A stretch of 64,000 nt of DNA from Torymus aiolomorphi (lineage: Eukaryota; Arthropoda; Insecta; Hymenoptera; Torymidae): contig CM070875.1 in NCBI GenBank assembly GCA_036365515.1, positions 7,034,501 through 7,098,500 on the forward strand, read 5' to 3'. A program made the position numbers and the translations under genes. Within the stretch, counting starts at the first letter, position 1, and the number at the start of each line of letters is the position of its first letter. Shown piece by piece: positions 1-12,243 of this stretch. The notes below the pieces were generated by a model. The model was not told the origin of the DNA. It searched no databases and saw nothing but the letters and a program-made list of their open reading frames with translations.

Positions 1-380
1 ACTAAGACTACTATATAAATATTTACAATAACTAAAGTCTTTTTATTCCATTCATGTACAACAATTTTATTTTTACATTAATTATTTATTTATTTTTTTG
101 TTAATAATTATTATATATACGAGAGGAATTCCTCTTATCGCGATGCGACATTGTACCAAGCGGATATTCTTCCTTCCATAGGAAGATATTTTCTTGGCCC
201 TATTTTTAACTGAAAATCCTCCTTCGACAGGCAGATTTTCGTTGGTACAGGAAGATCATTTTCTGATTGTGAGTGTATTTATTGAGATAAATTGTGCACA
301 GTTAAAATCTATATCAATATGATCTACACATGATGTAGATTTTAATCGTGTAAACTATCTCAGTGTAAACTATATCGATG
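1..380. other. AT-rich intergenic DNA
   Basis: No coding signal was seen. A small palindrome (GAGGAATTCCTC near 123) and a short inverted pair (AAAATCTA near 304, TAGATTTT near 336) are the only local structures. Confidence 0.5.
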
Positions 381-688
381 GCTGAGCGGAACAACGTCGT
401 ATCTCGACACCGGTTGAAGAACGTCGTATCTCACCGGGCGGACGAAGGACGTTGTATCTCGGCGTGCGGACGAAGAACGTCGTATCTCACCGAGCGATTG
501 AAGAACGTCGTATCTCGGCGCTTTCACGGCCAGTACGTGGCCAGTATACGGCGGGATACGACGTTCTTCGTCCGCAAGCCGAGATACGACGTTCTTCGTC
601 CGCAAGCCGAGATACGACGTTCTTCGTCCGCCCGGTGAGGTACGACGTTTTTCAACCGGCGCCGAGATATGACGTTGTTCCGCTCAGC
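381..688. mobile_element. Foldback element built of 28-bp repeat units
   Basis: The segment starts GCTGAGCGGAACAACGTC and ends with its reverse complement. Each arm contains four to five copies of GAAGAACGTCGTATCTC, separated by about 11 variable bases (28-bp period); the right arm (about 552-688) carries them inverted. A non-repetitive centre of about 35 bp (about 520-551) separates the arms. Open frames that cross it on both strands are repeat translations (recurrent NVVS and RRDTT motifs), not genes. The structure resembles foldback-type elements, whose long inverted ends are made of short tandem repeats; no transposase is present. Confidence 0.7.
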
Positions 689-1025
689 AGTCAATATATG
701 CATACATTTTAAAAAAATATTATTTGTGTAGAACTTGGCAGTGCTATAAAAATCCTGTATAGGGGTTTTGTGGAGACACTAAATGTGCTCAATATCACTA
801 GGGTCTTGCGCGCAGCTGCCAACTCCTAGGCTTACTTACCTCTTGTTGACATATATGTACGGTTCATTCAATTACTAAGCGACCAGAGAGTGATGCATCT
901 ACAAGTAGTATTCTATAAAAAAAATAAAAATAAACAGTTTGAAGTCTTTCGGAAGCTGTGTATATTTGGTTAGAATTTTAAGAGATTATCTTCATTTGTT
1001 TTATAGAAAAAGATTATTTTAAAAA
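689..1025. other. AT-rich intergenic DNA
   Basis: Nothing coding or structured was recognised in this stretch. Confidence 0.4.
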
Positions 1026-2854
1026 ATTTGCGTTTTCGTTGTTGCGCGATAACAAGAGTAAAAATTATCCTATCGTCCTGAAATTGGGCACATATGTAGC
1101 TTTTATATATCTTCAGATCGAATTCGTTGCCCAAAAAAATCGGTCCATTACGGAAAAAGATATTTGAGGTTAAAAATTTTTTAAACAAATTTTCGAATCG
1201 CGTTTTCTCAGAGAATACTTGATTTATCGACTTGAAATTTTAATGACTTATTAAACTCATTGAAGCCTATATTTGGTTATAATTTTAAGAGATCATATTC
1301 ATTTGTTTTTTTTTTAATTATTTTAGAAAAACCGCTGCCAATTCATTGGCACGTGGCTTCCTCTCACCTTTTCGTCTCACCTCTTACTTCTGGAATGATG
1401 GGCCATTACATTGCGATATGCCGATCCATTAATAATATGTGGAGTGAACGAAATGATTTAGTAAAATGCAAAATAACGATATCAAACAAAAGTTTTAACC
1501 TCAAATATCTCTGAAATTTATGTATCAATCATTTTGCCCAAAGAACTCAGCCGAGGGTTACCCAACATCTATCACCACAAGAAAGTTTAAAACAATTAAG
1601 ACAATTTAACTCCCGCAATCGTTGGATATACAAAACTCATTTTCTTCATTTTTCAAGCTTTACGTTTTTGCTAATAACAAAAGAACCGTGATAGCTAGAA
1701 ATAAAATTTTTTTTTAGGAAATGTAGGTATTTTAATTCTCTTTCAAATGACACCCATCCGATTCAGATACATGAAGCCGTTCTCGAGATATTACGATTTA
1801 AAAAAAGGTTAAAAAAATTTTAACCTCAAATATCTCCGAAATTTATGAACCAATCATTTTGCCCAACGAACTTAGCCGAGAGCTATACAAAATCTACCTC
1901 TACGGGGAATTTTGAAGCGATTAAGTCAATTTTACTCCAGTTATCGAGCGACAACGAAAACTAATTTTTTTCATTTTTCAAGTTTTTTCTCAAAAACTAA
2001 CCAAAAGAATTGTATCAAAATTTTTACAGATTATAGCTATTTATATTTATTTTTATTTTTTATATTCTGCATTATCATGATTTTTCTCCAAAAAATTGAC
2101 CGTTTAGATTGGGAGTTATGATCTTTTTAAAAAAAAATAAGTTTTTGTTAATAACAAAAGAACCGTGATAGTTAGAGAATTTTTTTTTTTAAATATGGGT
2201 TTTTTTATGCTCTTTCGAATGCTACCCACCCGGCTCAAAAATTTAAATCAAATCATTCAAAAAAATCAAAAATAATTTTTTCGAAAATCAAAAATTCGAC
2301 ATAAAACAAAAATGAATCGGTGAATCATAAAAAATAATTTTCTTCCCGAATTCGGAATAAAAAAACAAAAAAAAATGAGCTCCACCCGGTTAAAATCGAC
2401 CGCGTACAGACATTTTCTAAAATCATGTGATACAAAATTCTAACACCTTTAATCATGTTTCTAGAGAAATTTAACGAAACTTAAAATTTTACTATTACAA
2501 AGCTTCCTTTAGGAGGAAGCAAAAAATTGCGTTTTCGTTGCCTGGTGATAACAAGAGTAAAAATCATCCAATCGTCGTGAAGTTTGGCACAGATGCAGTT
2601 TTTATATATCGTCAGATCAAGTTCGTTGCTCAAAAAAATCGGCCCATTACGACCAAAGATGTTTTAGGTTAATCAATTTTACGAAAATCGAAAATTCGAA
2701 ATAAAACCAAAACGCATCAGCGAATCAAAAAGAGGATTTCCTTCCCCCATTCACACAAAAAAAACAAAAACAAAAAAAAATGAGACTTTTAACCTGTCCT
2801 GTTAAAATCGATCAAATAAATCCTGAGATAAAACGGTATAGCACACACACACGT

Positions 2855-2926
<72 letters not shown>

Positions 2927-3060
2927 CCATACAGACATTTTCTAAAGTCATCTGGTTCGAACTTCTATCACCTCTATTCGTGTTTCTGGAGCGATTTAAC
3001 GAAACTCAAAATTTTACTATTACAAAGCTTCCTCTAAGAGGAAGCAAAATATTGTTACAC
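1026..3060. repeat. Cluster of dispersed hairpin-ended repeats
   Basis: Several diverged copies of one repeat family overlap here. A block beginning TTGCGTTTTCGTTG and running to about 1190 recurs at 2525-2690. A block around CAAATATCTCTGAAATTTAT recurs at about 1500, 1825 and (outside this segment) 37505. The 3' module, GAGCGATTTAACGAAAC followed by ATTTTACTATTACAAAG, ends in a hairpin (GCTTCCTCTAAGAGGAAGC at 3027-3045; a variant at 2502-2520). A CA microsatellite sits between the 5' and 3' modules. No protein is encoded; open frames across it are spurious. The family recurs near 10.9, 11.6-12.0, 15.8-16.1, 16.5-17.2 and 37.1-38.1 kb. Its class is unresolved. Confidence 0.65.
2842..2925. repeat. 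(CA)n microsatellite
   Basis: Nearly uninterrupted CA dinucleotides of about 84 bp lie inside a hairpin-ended repeat. The same position in other copies of the family (about 11865, 15945, 17085) is also CA-rich, so the microsatellite belongs to the repeat. Confidence 0.9.
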
Positions 3061-3949
3061 TTTTAATCTTCTCATTAGACACAATAATAATAGTTATCAT
3101 ATACCAAGACCTCTTCCTCAAAATTCAAAAATGTCATTAGCAAATCCTTAATATTGTCAAAAGAATATGCCCCGCGGCTGTACATATAAAATATACATCG
3201 AAGGCTCGAATCTCCGCAAAGCATCTCTGCACAGACCCTTCGCGTTAAAAACCTGCAGATTTCCAGCCTCCCTCGCGCGCACTTGGCAATTCTCTCATCC
3301 CCCGCGCACATACACTTTCCGTCAGCGTCATCCTTTCGCGCGCGCACTCTCTCTCTCTCGTCCACCCGAAGCTCCGGCGCGTCGCAGCATCTCCTCTCCA
3401 TATTTCACGCGTTTAAAGAGAATTACGATTTCATGTTTATTCGCCGCTACCTCCGCGCGTCGAATATCGCCCGTATATGTATGTAGCGCGCGATCCTGGT
3501 CATTTTTCAAGCTTTAGGGTGCACTCGCCTCTCTCTCTCTCTCTCTCTCTCTGTCCTCCATCGATTATCATAGCGCGAGAAAAGCAGCCGTGGGTGACAG
3601 CTCTGCAGCAGGAGGAGGAGGAGGGAGGGCCGCACAATCCCCGTACGCGCGAAGCTGGGTTTTAGAATGTCCCTGGCTGGCTGCGTATGTGTGTGGGTGC
3701 ATGGATAAGAGATGCTGGAGGATAATATTGAGAGCCGGTACACGCGGAGTTTTCAGAGCGCGAGGTGACGGGTGTTGTACATGTTCGATGCGATTGTTTG
3801 GAGGATAGGTACGAAGTGGTTGGAGGTTTTAGGTGCTGAGAAATGTTTATTTCTTACTACATTTTCGTTATTCTATATACTTTCTTTTGTTTGCAATTTA
3901 TTAGTGTTTGAACATTTAATGGTTATAACTATTTAACGTGGATGTCATA
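3061..3949. other. CpG-rich island without recognised gene
   Basis: The stretch is rich in CGCG and CT/GA tracts (CT run at about 3529-3552; GGAGGAGG run near 3610). Open frames on both strands are compositional. It could be regulatory or 5' UTR DNA, but no splice site or start could be assigned. Confidence 0.35.
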
Positions 3950-4140
3950 ATAGTACATTTCGACACGAGTGGGGAAGTCGATTATTTAGCTGGTATGACT
4001 TTTTGCACGAGCGAAGCGAGTGCGAAAAAATCACACCACCTAAATAATCGACTTACGCACTAGTTTCGAACGGTATTTTATACCACGAGCGCCGAAAAAT
4101 CATATCAAAGTTGTGATTTTGAGGTTAGAGTGGTATAAAT
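3950..4140. mobile_element. MITE-like hairpin element with GCGAAGCGAG core
   Basis: Two arms (GTCGATTATTTAG near 3977 and CTAAATAATCGAC near 4041) flank a short inner palindrome, GCACGAGCGAAGCGAGTGC. The 3' part ends ...GATTTTGAGGTTAGAGTGGTATAAA. A second, shorter copy at 43692-43850 lacks part of the inner arms. Recurrence plus the foldback form supports a mobile element, type unknown. Confidence 0.6.
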
Positions 4141-6100
4141 TATATATAATGGGTTTTTCATGATATTTTTTCAGCACGATTTATTAGACTCAACAAAATC
4201 AAATATAAAATTAACCTAAGGAATTTGTATTCTTCTTTAGACTTAAAATCCTCGCTCTTATCTTTAAAAAACTAGAAAATTGAATGATGCTAATTTTTGC
4301 ATTCGACAGCTGTTTATAGAACAATGAGCGTTATGTACCAAGTTAATTGCTGCATACTTTTTTCGCTTTGTTTAACGTTTTAAAAGTTATTTCTTCAACA
4401 ATTGGAGACTTAAGGTTCATAAAGATGTGGCGTCGACTGTATGTTAATTTTTGTGCCTTCAGGGGCCCTGTTTTTGTACAATACTCCATAATTTAAACCT
4501 TTGATATGCATTTTCTAAAAGGAAGCATGTATAGCCTTTGACGTTGCGTTTTCTCGGGGAAAAACTTTATACCTCTGTTCTCAGGTCGAGATAAAAGGAT
4601 CCTTTTTTATTATTAATTTCTTCTGAAACACGATATAAAAGAAGACTGCACTTCGGAGACAAAAGCACTCACCCCCGCGAGGATTCCTCTTTTTTTTTGG
4701 ATTAAAAAAATGTAAATGTAATAAAGCACTTTATGTCAGAAAGTCACAGTTTTTATTAAGGAATAATGCAGGCTGCTGACGAATGTCCAAACAAAGTTTC
4801 ATAATTATTCATGACTAACTTTTAAGGAGGCGCTCCTTCTGTACCAATAATTATGGATTGTGAATGGATATTGATTTTCAATAGCTTTAAGTAAAAAGTT
4901 GTTTGAAGATTTATTAGTAAGGATTATGAGTCGTAATGAGTCGTAATGACCAATTACATTAAATACATATAATTTAGCAAATAATAATTTCATAATTATT
5001 TGTAATAAATAACCTTTGAATAAACGTTCGAATTTACAATTATAGTATCATGTGATGTTTAAACGAATATTGTTTCAAACTGTATATTTCATAAATGTTT
5101 TAATAATAGAATTGTTAACAATATATTTTTCCATATGTTAGCGTTTACTCTGTTTTATATGTTAACAAATTATGGTTTCCATCTATTTTATATTTTAGCT
5201 TATGTTTATCATAACTCACGGTTGTTTATAATAAATTATTATCCTCGTCATAATTCAAAGTATAATTTTGTTGATGACAGTCGTGAGCACGTAAAAGTGT
5301 CTTTCAATTTGCAAGAATTGGATAATTCATTCGACACGAGAAGATAAAAATAATTATACATTATCTTCAGCTTCAATACTTGGGCGCTTTATAGGTAGTA
5401 TCGTTGCATAGTAAATAACTGTTGAATAGATAAAAATGTATTAGAAATTATTTGGTTTGAATGTACGAATATATAAATGGTTTGTAAGATAATCTGTCTA
5501 GTACATATGTGACGTTTTGTTAACTATAATTATAAGTTAAGATTGAAACATTTTAATAGGTGCTAAACGCAAATAAGGGTAAGTACAATTCAACACATAC
5601 TAAATTCCGTACCTCCTTAAATCAGTTATGTAATAAAATGTTCAAGCTAGTAAAAAATATGACGGCCAACTCTGGGTTCGCGTACAGAAGGTCACGTGAC
5701 TCGCAGTCTATAAAATGCAGTAAACTATTCCCCACAGCACCGCGACCTTTACCTTACTAATTAAAAGACGATGCGCACAGATTCCATAATTTGCACAAGT
5801 ATGATTACACCTCTACTAAACGAGAGGGCGCGATCACAAAACGATCACCTATTATCATCATTATAGCTATTATAATTTTGAGCTTTAAAACCTATTACCC
5901 AGCATAATCATATACCTATACTATAACTCTTATAATTCGATAAATCGTTCATCTTCCTCATTACTCCTCCTCTAAACCCTATATTTAATCCATCGATAAA
6001 ATAATTATGAAAAATCTACACTAAACTCAATTACACAACAAACACTCCCTTCTTTTCGTTATCTATACGCGCCGACCCTCATGCCAATTATCATCAATAT
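4141..6100. other. AT-rich intergenic DNA
   Basis: No gene, RNA or clear repeat was recognised. A short direct duplication, GAGTCGTAATGAGTCGTAATG, sits near 4927. Small open frames (for example 5135-5347) have AT-driven composition and no family resemblance. Confidence 0.4.
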
Positions 6101-7340
6101 TTACTTTCGGATAAAACAAGCCTACAACGATTCTCTAAAAAGCTACGCAATTTATAACGTCGCGCGATGATCCCCATCTCTGATCAAACATTTCCTACAT
6201 ACGGCGCTTTCTCAAAGAGAAAGCTAGCGAATATATACATACACACGCGTGTCACTTTGGCAAAAAAAAAAAAAATCCCCCGACTTTTCCGCGCGATCCG
6301 GATCACCTGCGCGCTCACAGCGACAGGTCACCCTGTCTCTCATCCAATTAAGTAACTCTCTCTCACGGGCGCACATAACGTGATGTACATGTAGACACAT
6401 TTACTCTCGCGACACCGTAAATGTATATAGTATACTCGTCCTCGATTTATTATACACCTCGCGCACAAAGACACCCGTGAACTCGGCGACGAAAATCCCC
6501 GGCCGCTCTCTCGGCTGCTGCGATTCTTTCACCTGTTCCCGCATATATATATATATATATACACATATCTACGTGCGGTGCATTATACAAACACACACTA
6601 GGTATGTGTCTTTCTCTCCTCTCTTTCGCTTTCTAAAACGCCGGCTATGTGCCCCCGCGCGATCGCATATCTCGCGAGAGAAGAGGGGAAACCCTCGCCT
6701 CGACCTTTTCGCGGCCGCTCTCTCCCTTTTCTTACGTAGGCGTACGTAAAGTATATATGCACGTACGTGTAGTCTTAATTGCGCAACTCGACTCGGAGAC
6801 GATGCCGGAGCGATCGGCGGCTTTTTTCTTTGTGTATAATCTGAGCGAGCGAGGGATCGATCGTTGCGCAATATATTCGTGTGTTCACCGCCGTGGAATT
6901 CCGTCAATCGGTGAGAAAGAGGTGTAGCTTGCGCCGCGCGCACTTTTTCTTTTTCGTTGTATACCTAGTTGAACGGCAACTGGTGTATACAGGAGAGCCG
7001 CAGAGTTGTTGTTGAGAAACGAGCGAGCGAGCGAACGATATATTTCATTGCGAAGATCGGGAGCGAACGATTTGTCGGCGACGATCGGCCGCGCGGCTAT
7101 ACTATGTTGACGATTCGCGGAATCTTTGATGAAACAGTGCGGGGGGTTGAGGTTGATTTTTTTCGGGGGAAGGGCTGACTGGTTCTCGAGGGGAATTTCG
7201 AGAGCTAATTTATGGGGCTCGGAATGGGGGCAGAGTGGAGTAGATGCGGAGATCGTTCGGGCTGTTTCAAAATTACGATATAGAAAGTGTCGTCGTTTCG
7301 TTTTTGCGGACGTGAAGTTAGGTTTCAGCGAGGAGGAATA
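6101..7340. other. CpG-rich island without recognised gene
   Basis: GC-rich, CpG-dense DNA with a TA run near 6545 and GAGCGAGCGAGCGA tracts near 7020. Overlapping open frames on both strands (up to 167 codons at 6885-7388 on the minus strand) are rich in Arg, Ser and Pro with no domain I recognise, as expected of such composition. Confidence 0.35.
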
Positions 7341-9050
7341 ATAATGCTGTTTGAATAAAAGGCTAAGTATGAAGAAATAATACGGCACTAAAAGTAATTT
7401 AATAGTGAAGAACGTCAGAATTCCTCTTAATCATTTGTCTGTAGAACGGCTGAACGCGACTGCGAGCTATAAAAAGATGAATAAGAAATTACGCGAGTAT
7501 AGTAATCATTACATGAATGCTACTTAGGCAAGATTATTTGAGCTGGTAAAAAGTCACCATTAGAATCTTGTAATTATCCTTGTAAGCGCATGTGCGAAGT
7601 ATGTCTGCGTTTGCGACAAAAAGGTACTGAAATTTAGTCGGTAACTATGTACGTAACTTAATATAAATTTTACAAAATATATAATGCAATCCAAGTTAAA
7701 AGGTGCACAGGAAAGGAGGAACGAATCAGTAAAACGTAAAACCAATGTAAAACCAATTTGCAAATTCTGCGGCAAATTTAATATTATGTTATTTGTTATT
7801 TCTCAATCCTCGTGAGATCTTAACGAGTTACCATTAACGGATTTAAAAAATTTATGACATACATCGAGTACAACAGTGATGCAACTCTCAATCGCACTCC
7901 GTCACTTCTGTATTTGTCGTGTTACTATATGCTCTTTATAAACTTTTATTACAAAATCAAAGTAATTAAAGCAACACATCAGACATTTCATTTTAACGTT
8001 AAAATCAATCTTTCCTCTTTACGGTGTTCTATTTTTGTTTAAAAAATTCAAGTTATATTTAAAATAAAATTTGCCCGATAATCCTTTTCTTATAGGAATA
8101 ATGTCAGAAATAATAAGTGAAATTATTAAGTACATGAATTAATACTTTGAATTATTTTCATTTCAAAATCTATATTTCACAATTCCACTTCTTTTTTAAT
8201 AATATAGTGAACATTTATTATCCATAACAATCCTGGATAATTGTTTTAAGAAAACTGCAGTAATTAATTTAGTAGAAAATCCGATATCTTGGCTTCCGCA
8301 AAGCAACGTCTTAAGAAATGGAAATCTAATTTATCAAATTAGTGCTGCTCTATTTAATCTCAATCTAATTATCCGATATACATTCAATTTAAAAATTTAT
8401 CATTGGCAATTTTTACACTATACGAAAGGAACAATATACCAGTCTCGTACAGAGAATATCTATTTTTAAAGAAATGAAATTTCCGTTTCTTATATTCTTT
8501 TCTGTAAAAGCAGCCCCATTCTCCTGCAAAAACATGCCCTCGACAAACCGATATTTCTCCAGTTTTAACGAAGCGACCTCCTGTACACAACAGCTCAAAA
8601 ATAAAACGAGCGCGCGTGCGCGTAAGTCTGGATTAGACTCGATCGCTGTGGAGAGTTTATATATGTTTAGAGCGCGTATATATATATATATATATATACT
8701 TATATACCTTTTCATACCGTGTTCGACGCGGGAGTCTGCCGCTGGCATTCGCCGGGTCGATCGATATACCGGCTTGAACTTTTCAAACGGTTGCTCGGTT
8801 TTTAATTACACGAACTCGGCTGGGCAAAGTTTCATGAAGAAGTTGTCGTTAACGTGTGTTTAGTAGCGCTTTTTCTGTCGTATCATGTAATTCCATTTTT
8901 GCATTTTATTTTCATGTTACTAGTTATGGTTAAAAGGTTTATGCAGATATGCATTTAGATTCTGAATGAAATTTATGATTATGAAGTTTACGATTATGAA
9001 TGAAATTCATATGTTCTATAATTTAAAATTGTTGATGTACCTAAGGGTAA
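7341..9050. other. Intergenic DNA
   Basis: Mostly AT-rich, with a small CpG-rich patch and a TA run at about 8677-8700. No gene was identified. Confidence 0.4.
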
Positions 9051-9149
9051 ATTAATAAGGTAACTCGGGGTAATTCGGCCACTTTTCTAGTTCTCTATCT
9101 CCCATTTATCTGAAAGCTTAAATAACCAATATCGCCAGCTTACAAACAT

Positions 9150-9345
9150 GAAAAATATACTTTTTTTGCCTAGCGGGCCGAAAGTACCACTTTCGCTCCC
9201 TGCGCCCGATCACGAAGGTTGTATTTTCGGCCTTGCTAGGCAAAAAAATAGTATACGCTCCACGGGAGTAAAATTGGCCAGCCCACAGCTCGTGTAGGCA
9301 ATTTACACGAGCTGTGGACTGTCCAAGTTTTTTCCTCCCTTGGTG
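9150..9345. repeat. Two adjacent stem-loops
   Basis: TTTTTTGCCTAGC...GGCCGAAAG pairs with its inverse near 9225-9250 (CGGCCTTGCTAGGCAAAAAAA). A second hairpin follows, CCACAGCTCGTGTAG...ACACGAGCTGTGG (about 9285-9328). Both probably belong to a small non-autonomous element. Confidence 0.5.
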
Positions 9346-9684
9346 CGTAATATACTATATAAATCGTTTTTAATTGTTTGAGAATGATCACTATATTTTT
9401 ATGTAAATTTCTATTTTCATAAATATAAGCTAGAAATATAAGCTAGAAATATAATCTAAAAATCCAATTGAAAGTGATATGGCAGAAAAGTGAGGTCTTT
9501 TCGTTGAAATTCGTATGGAAGTAATATTGAATTTTTTTTTGTAATTTATAAAAGTAAAATACTTTTGTATCTACAATACATCTAATTCGGCCAATTTTTG
9601 GTCGAATTAGACAATACGATGTCTAAACCCAAGATAAATAGTTTTAAGTATATATATCTATTGCCATTGTTGTTAAAATGAATA

Positions 9685-9686
9685 AC

Positions 9687-9740
<54 letters not shown>

Positions 9741-9763
9741 GTTATTATTATTATTATTATTAT
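9685..9763. repeat. (AAT)n/(ATT)n microsatellite forming a hairpin
   Basis: About 25 bp of AAT units switch directly to about 50 bp of ATT units, so the two halves are self-complementary. A spurious poly-Asn/poly-Ile frame crosses it on the minus strand. Confidence 0.85.
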
Positions 9764-10011
9764 TTATATATTCGTGTATTAAAACATAAGAATTCATTTG
9801 CTTATTATGTATCTTTATGTACTTTAAACATATTTAATCTTCTATAAGACTAGGAAATGATTGAAAAGATAAGAAGATGTGTTTTTGTAAATAAAACAAT
9901 AAAAAATATTTTTTTTATTAAAAGTTATAACTTTTATTAAAAAAATAAATACTGTTATAATAAATACTTTCATCCGTCATTATATTACTACAAAACGTAT
10001 CGCATCTCCTC

Positions 10012-10757
10012 TTATTCTTTTTTAATAGCATTAAGGATTGAAGTAGCTATTCCACTCGCAACCTTAATTTGACCCTTTTCTACAGCGTCGTGGAGAGACC
10101 TTTTATCACAACGTGTTTCCTCGTCAGAAGGAATAACGTTGCTCAGTACTTCTTTAAATTTATTAAGAGTACAATTCTGTCCGAAACCGGGAATAACTAG
10201 TTCTTCGTGCGCCGAAGGTATTCCCTTATAATATTTAGCCTGTTAACAATGAATTATAAAAATATAAGCAAATTTAATAAAAAAATAAAGTAAATTTTTA
10301 AAATAAAATATCTTATTATTCATAACTCACTTTTACGTAATATTCGCCATGTTCTTCGTATAATTCAACGAACACAACACTACTGTACTCTGGAACATGT
10401 GGAGTATAGACACCTAGAGTTTGGAGAACATCAACAACGTTAGTTTCGTGTCCACTGTACAGGAATAATTTATTCCTTTGATCCAATACTTTATTCTTGT
10501 AATTTGTCATGTCATGGGTGAACTTGCGGAGCAACATGCCACCATTGAGTCTTCGCATCTCAGTTTTATAACCGAAAATTTCGTTCTCAAATTGTTTCCA
10601 TCGAGTAATTTGCCATATGGGAAAATATTTTTGTTTCAATTTGGAAGTGGAAGACTCATAGATTTTTCTGCCGTCAGATCGTGGTACAAATAGTACATGT
10701 CATTTGAGTTTGAGATATTTTTTTCATAACACGGGTAACATCGTACAGCATTCTTGT
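10012..10757 (-). pseudogene. Histidine acid phosphatase pseudogene (3' part)
   Basis: Two exon-like blocks encode the C-terminal half of an insect histidine acid phosphatase (the family includes prostatic and venom acid phosphatases; phosphate monoester hydrolysis, usually secreted). The upstream block (10757-10331) shows DMYYLYHDLTAEKS, MRRLNGGMLL and the active-site segment LFLYSGHETNVVDVLQTLGV. It ends at a GTGAGT donor. The last block (10239-10012) follows an AG acceptor, joins in phase, and reads AKYYKGIPSAHEELVIPGFG to a TAA stop. Damage: a TGA at 10636-10638 stands where the family normally has the Trp after LP-x, and the frame shifts near 10590 (the reading before it continues NKNIFPYGKLLDG). 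The N-terminal half with the catalytic RHG motif was not found. It sits between hairpin-ended repeats and inside a candidate TIR element. Confidence 0.8.
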
Positions 10758-10869
10758 CTGTGTTTATCTACATTATGATATTAAACATTGTAAGTTTGAC
10801 AAAGATATTTAAAATGATTTAGTCTAATTAAAAAATCCATTGCTAAGAAAAACAATTCAAGTCACTTAT

Positions 10870-10967
10870 TGAACATTATAGTGCCAAAAGTCTTAAAACA
10901 TGTTTTTAAACATTTTTTGTCTCCAGAATTTTTTTGACCGTTACAAAACTTCCTCTTTGAGGAAGCA
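10870..10967. repeat. 3' end of hairpin-ended repeat family
   Basis: Shares the module ACATGTTTTTAAACATTTTTTG with about 11980 and ends with the hairpin CTTCCTCTTTGAGGAAG (10949-10965). It lies about 110 bp upstream (gene sense) of the acid phosphatase fragment. Confidence 0.6.
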
Positions 10968-11640
10968 ATTTAGATTTAAATTTTATCATTTTTCAAGTAG
11001 TCTCTTTCTCTATTTCACGGATTGAATTACAATATATTGTTTTAGGGATATTACTTATCAAATCATAATAATATTGCTAGTACATCTATACAGCTAATTC
11101 AGTTAATGTACGTGATAATCGATGTATTTTCTGTAACAAACGTCATGAAAGAGTAGATAATATAAATTGACCACTGAGCTTTACAAATAATTTTGAGTCA
11201 TTTGACAAAATAAAGAGTTATGCAACAAAATGGAAACTGAAAGGCGTTTCATCGTTCGTCGTACCTGGTAGACTCATCAGGAAGATCCAGGTAGACTTAT
11301 CTTCGCCACCGAAAATCGATGTTACTTGGCCTTATTTAAGACAGTGGAAATAAATTTTGTTTGTGGAAGTGTCAAAGCTACAAATATAAATAAGATTCTG
11401 GCATATTAGTGATCAAATGCCGTTAAGTTTTTAATAAGATTTTATATGCGCTGTAATATATGAATAATATATAATAAAGGAAAGGCATTAAGATTAACTG
11501 TAAGAGATTTCGCTCGTTGATGATCAATTAATCAATTTATAAAATTATATTACTACGAGCATATAAAATTTTATTTAAAAAAAATGATGGATCTATGATA
11601 AGCTATCATAGATATTGTAAGATGTCTTACAATGTTATGA
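10968..11640. other. AT-rich DNA, no gene recognised
   Basis: Searched for the missing 5' exons of the acid phosphatase fragment on the minus strand; none was found by reading for the family's early motifs. Confidence 0.35.
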
Positions 11641-11859
11641 GTGCGACTAAAGGTAAAAAGAAAACGGAGTGGCAGATTACCCACAGTCATTACCAAGTAG
11701 CATTTAAAAAAGTTTGCATTTTCATAGAAAAATTTCTTATAAAAAAACAGTTTTTCATAACAAATGACAGAGTAAAGATGATTAAAAAATTTAAAAAAGA
11801 AAATGTAGGTAATTTAAAGATCTTTCAAGAAAAGTTTATTATATTAAGTAATATTGGCT

Positions 11860-11912
<53 letters not shown>

Positions 11913-12045
11913 GTACACAGAGACTCGAAAAGTTTTCTCGAAATCAACAAATTTCGATATATATATATATATCGCCTAAAACATCTTTTTGAACATTTTT
12001 TGTCTCGAAAATTGTTATCTCTGTTCTAAAGCTTTTGCTATGAGG
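11641..12045. repeat. Hairpin-ended repeat copy with (CA)n
   Basis: Contains ACCCACAGTCATTACCAAG-type 5' sequence, a CA microsatellite (about 11863-11912), a TA run and a degenerate terminal hairpin (AGCTTTTGCTATGAGGAAGCT). The open frame across it is not a gene. Confidence 0.55.
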
Positions 12046-12243
12046 AAGCTAACTTAACCAAAACGCACATTTTACATTTTTGCGCCCTAAAAAGCCAATA
12101 TCACATTTGGGGCGTTCCTAATTTTTTTCTTGGTAGTATATCTACTATACTTTAAAGCCTTTCTTAAAATTTTTTCCCAACGCATTTACAGAAAAAGATA
12201 GAAAATAATCCGCTTAAGGTGTCCGAATGAGCCCAAGTTACCT

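Larger units (their letters stand above)
9055..12243. mobile_element. Candidate 3.2-kb TIR element enclosing a gene fragment
   Basis: The left edge reads TAAGGTAACTCGGGGTAATTC. The right edge, read as reverse complement from about 12243, is TAAGGTAACTTGGGCTCATTC. The two match over about 27 bp with four differences, and further similarity (TCTATCT, TTTATCTG-like) follows. Between them lie stem-loops, an AAT/ATT microsatellite, the acid phosphatase pseudogene and two hairpin-ended repeats. No transposase is seen. The alternative is two separate relatives of one MITE family with a gene fragment between them; one copy of the whole element elsewhere in the genome would settle this. Confidence 0.4.

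Noticed and set aside
381..688. Regularly spaced repeats resembling a CRISPR array
   Set aside because: The repeats occur as inverted arms, the spacers are short and similar to each other, and the DNA is eukaryotic.
2780..3037. His/Thr-rich open frame
   Set aside because: It is the translation of a CA microsatellite; the same holds for frames at 11595-12029, 12759-13016 and 43561-43818.
6885..7388. 167-codon minus-strand frame
   Set aside because: Compositional; overlaps other long frames in the same island and contains no domain.
9582..9797. Poly-Asn/poly-Ile frame
   Set aside because: Produced by the AAT/ATT microsatellite.
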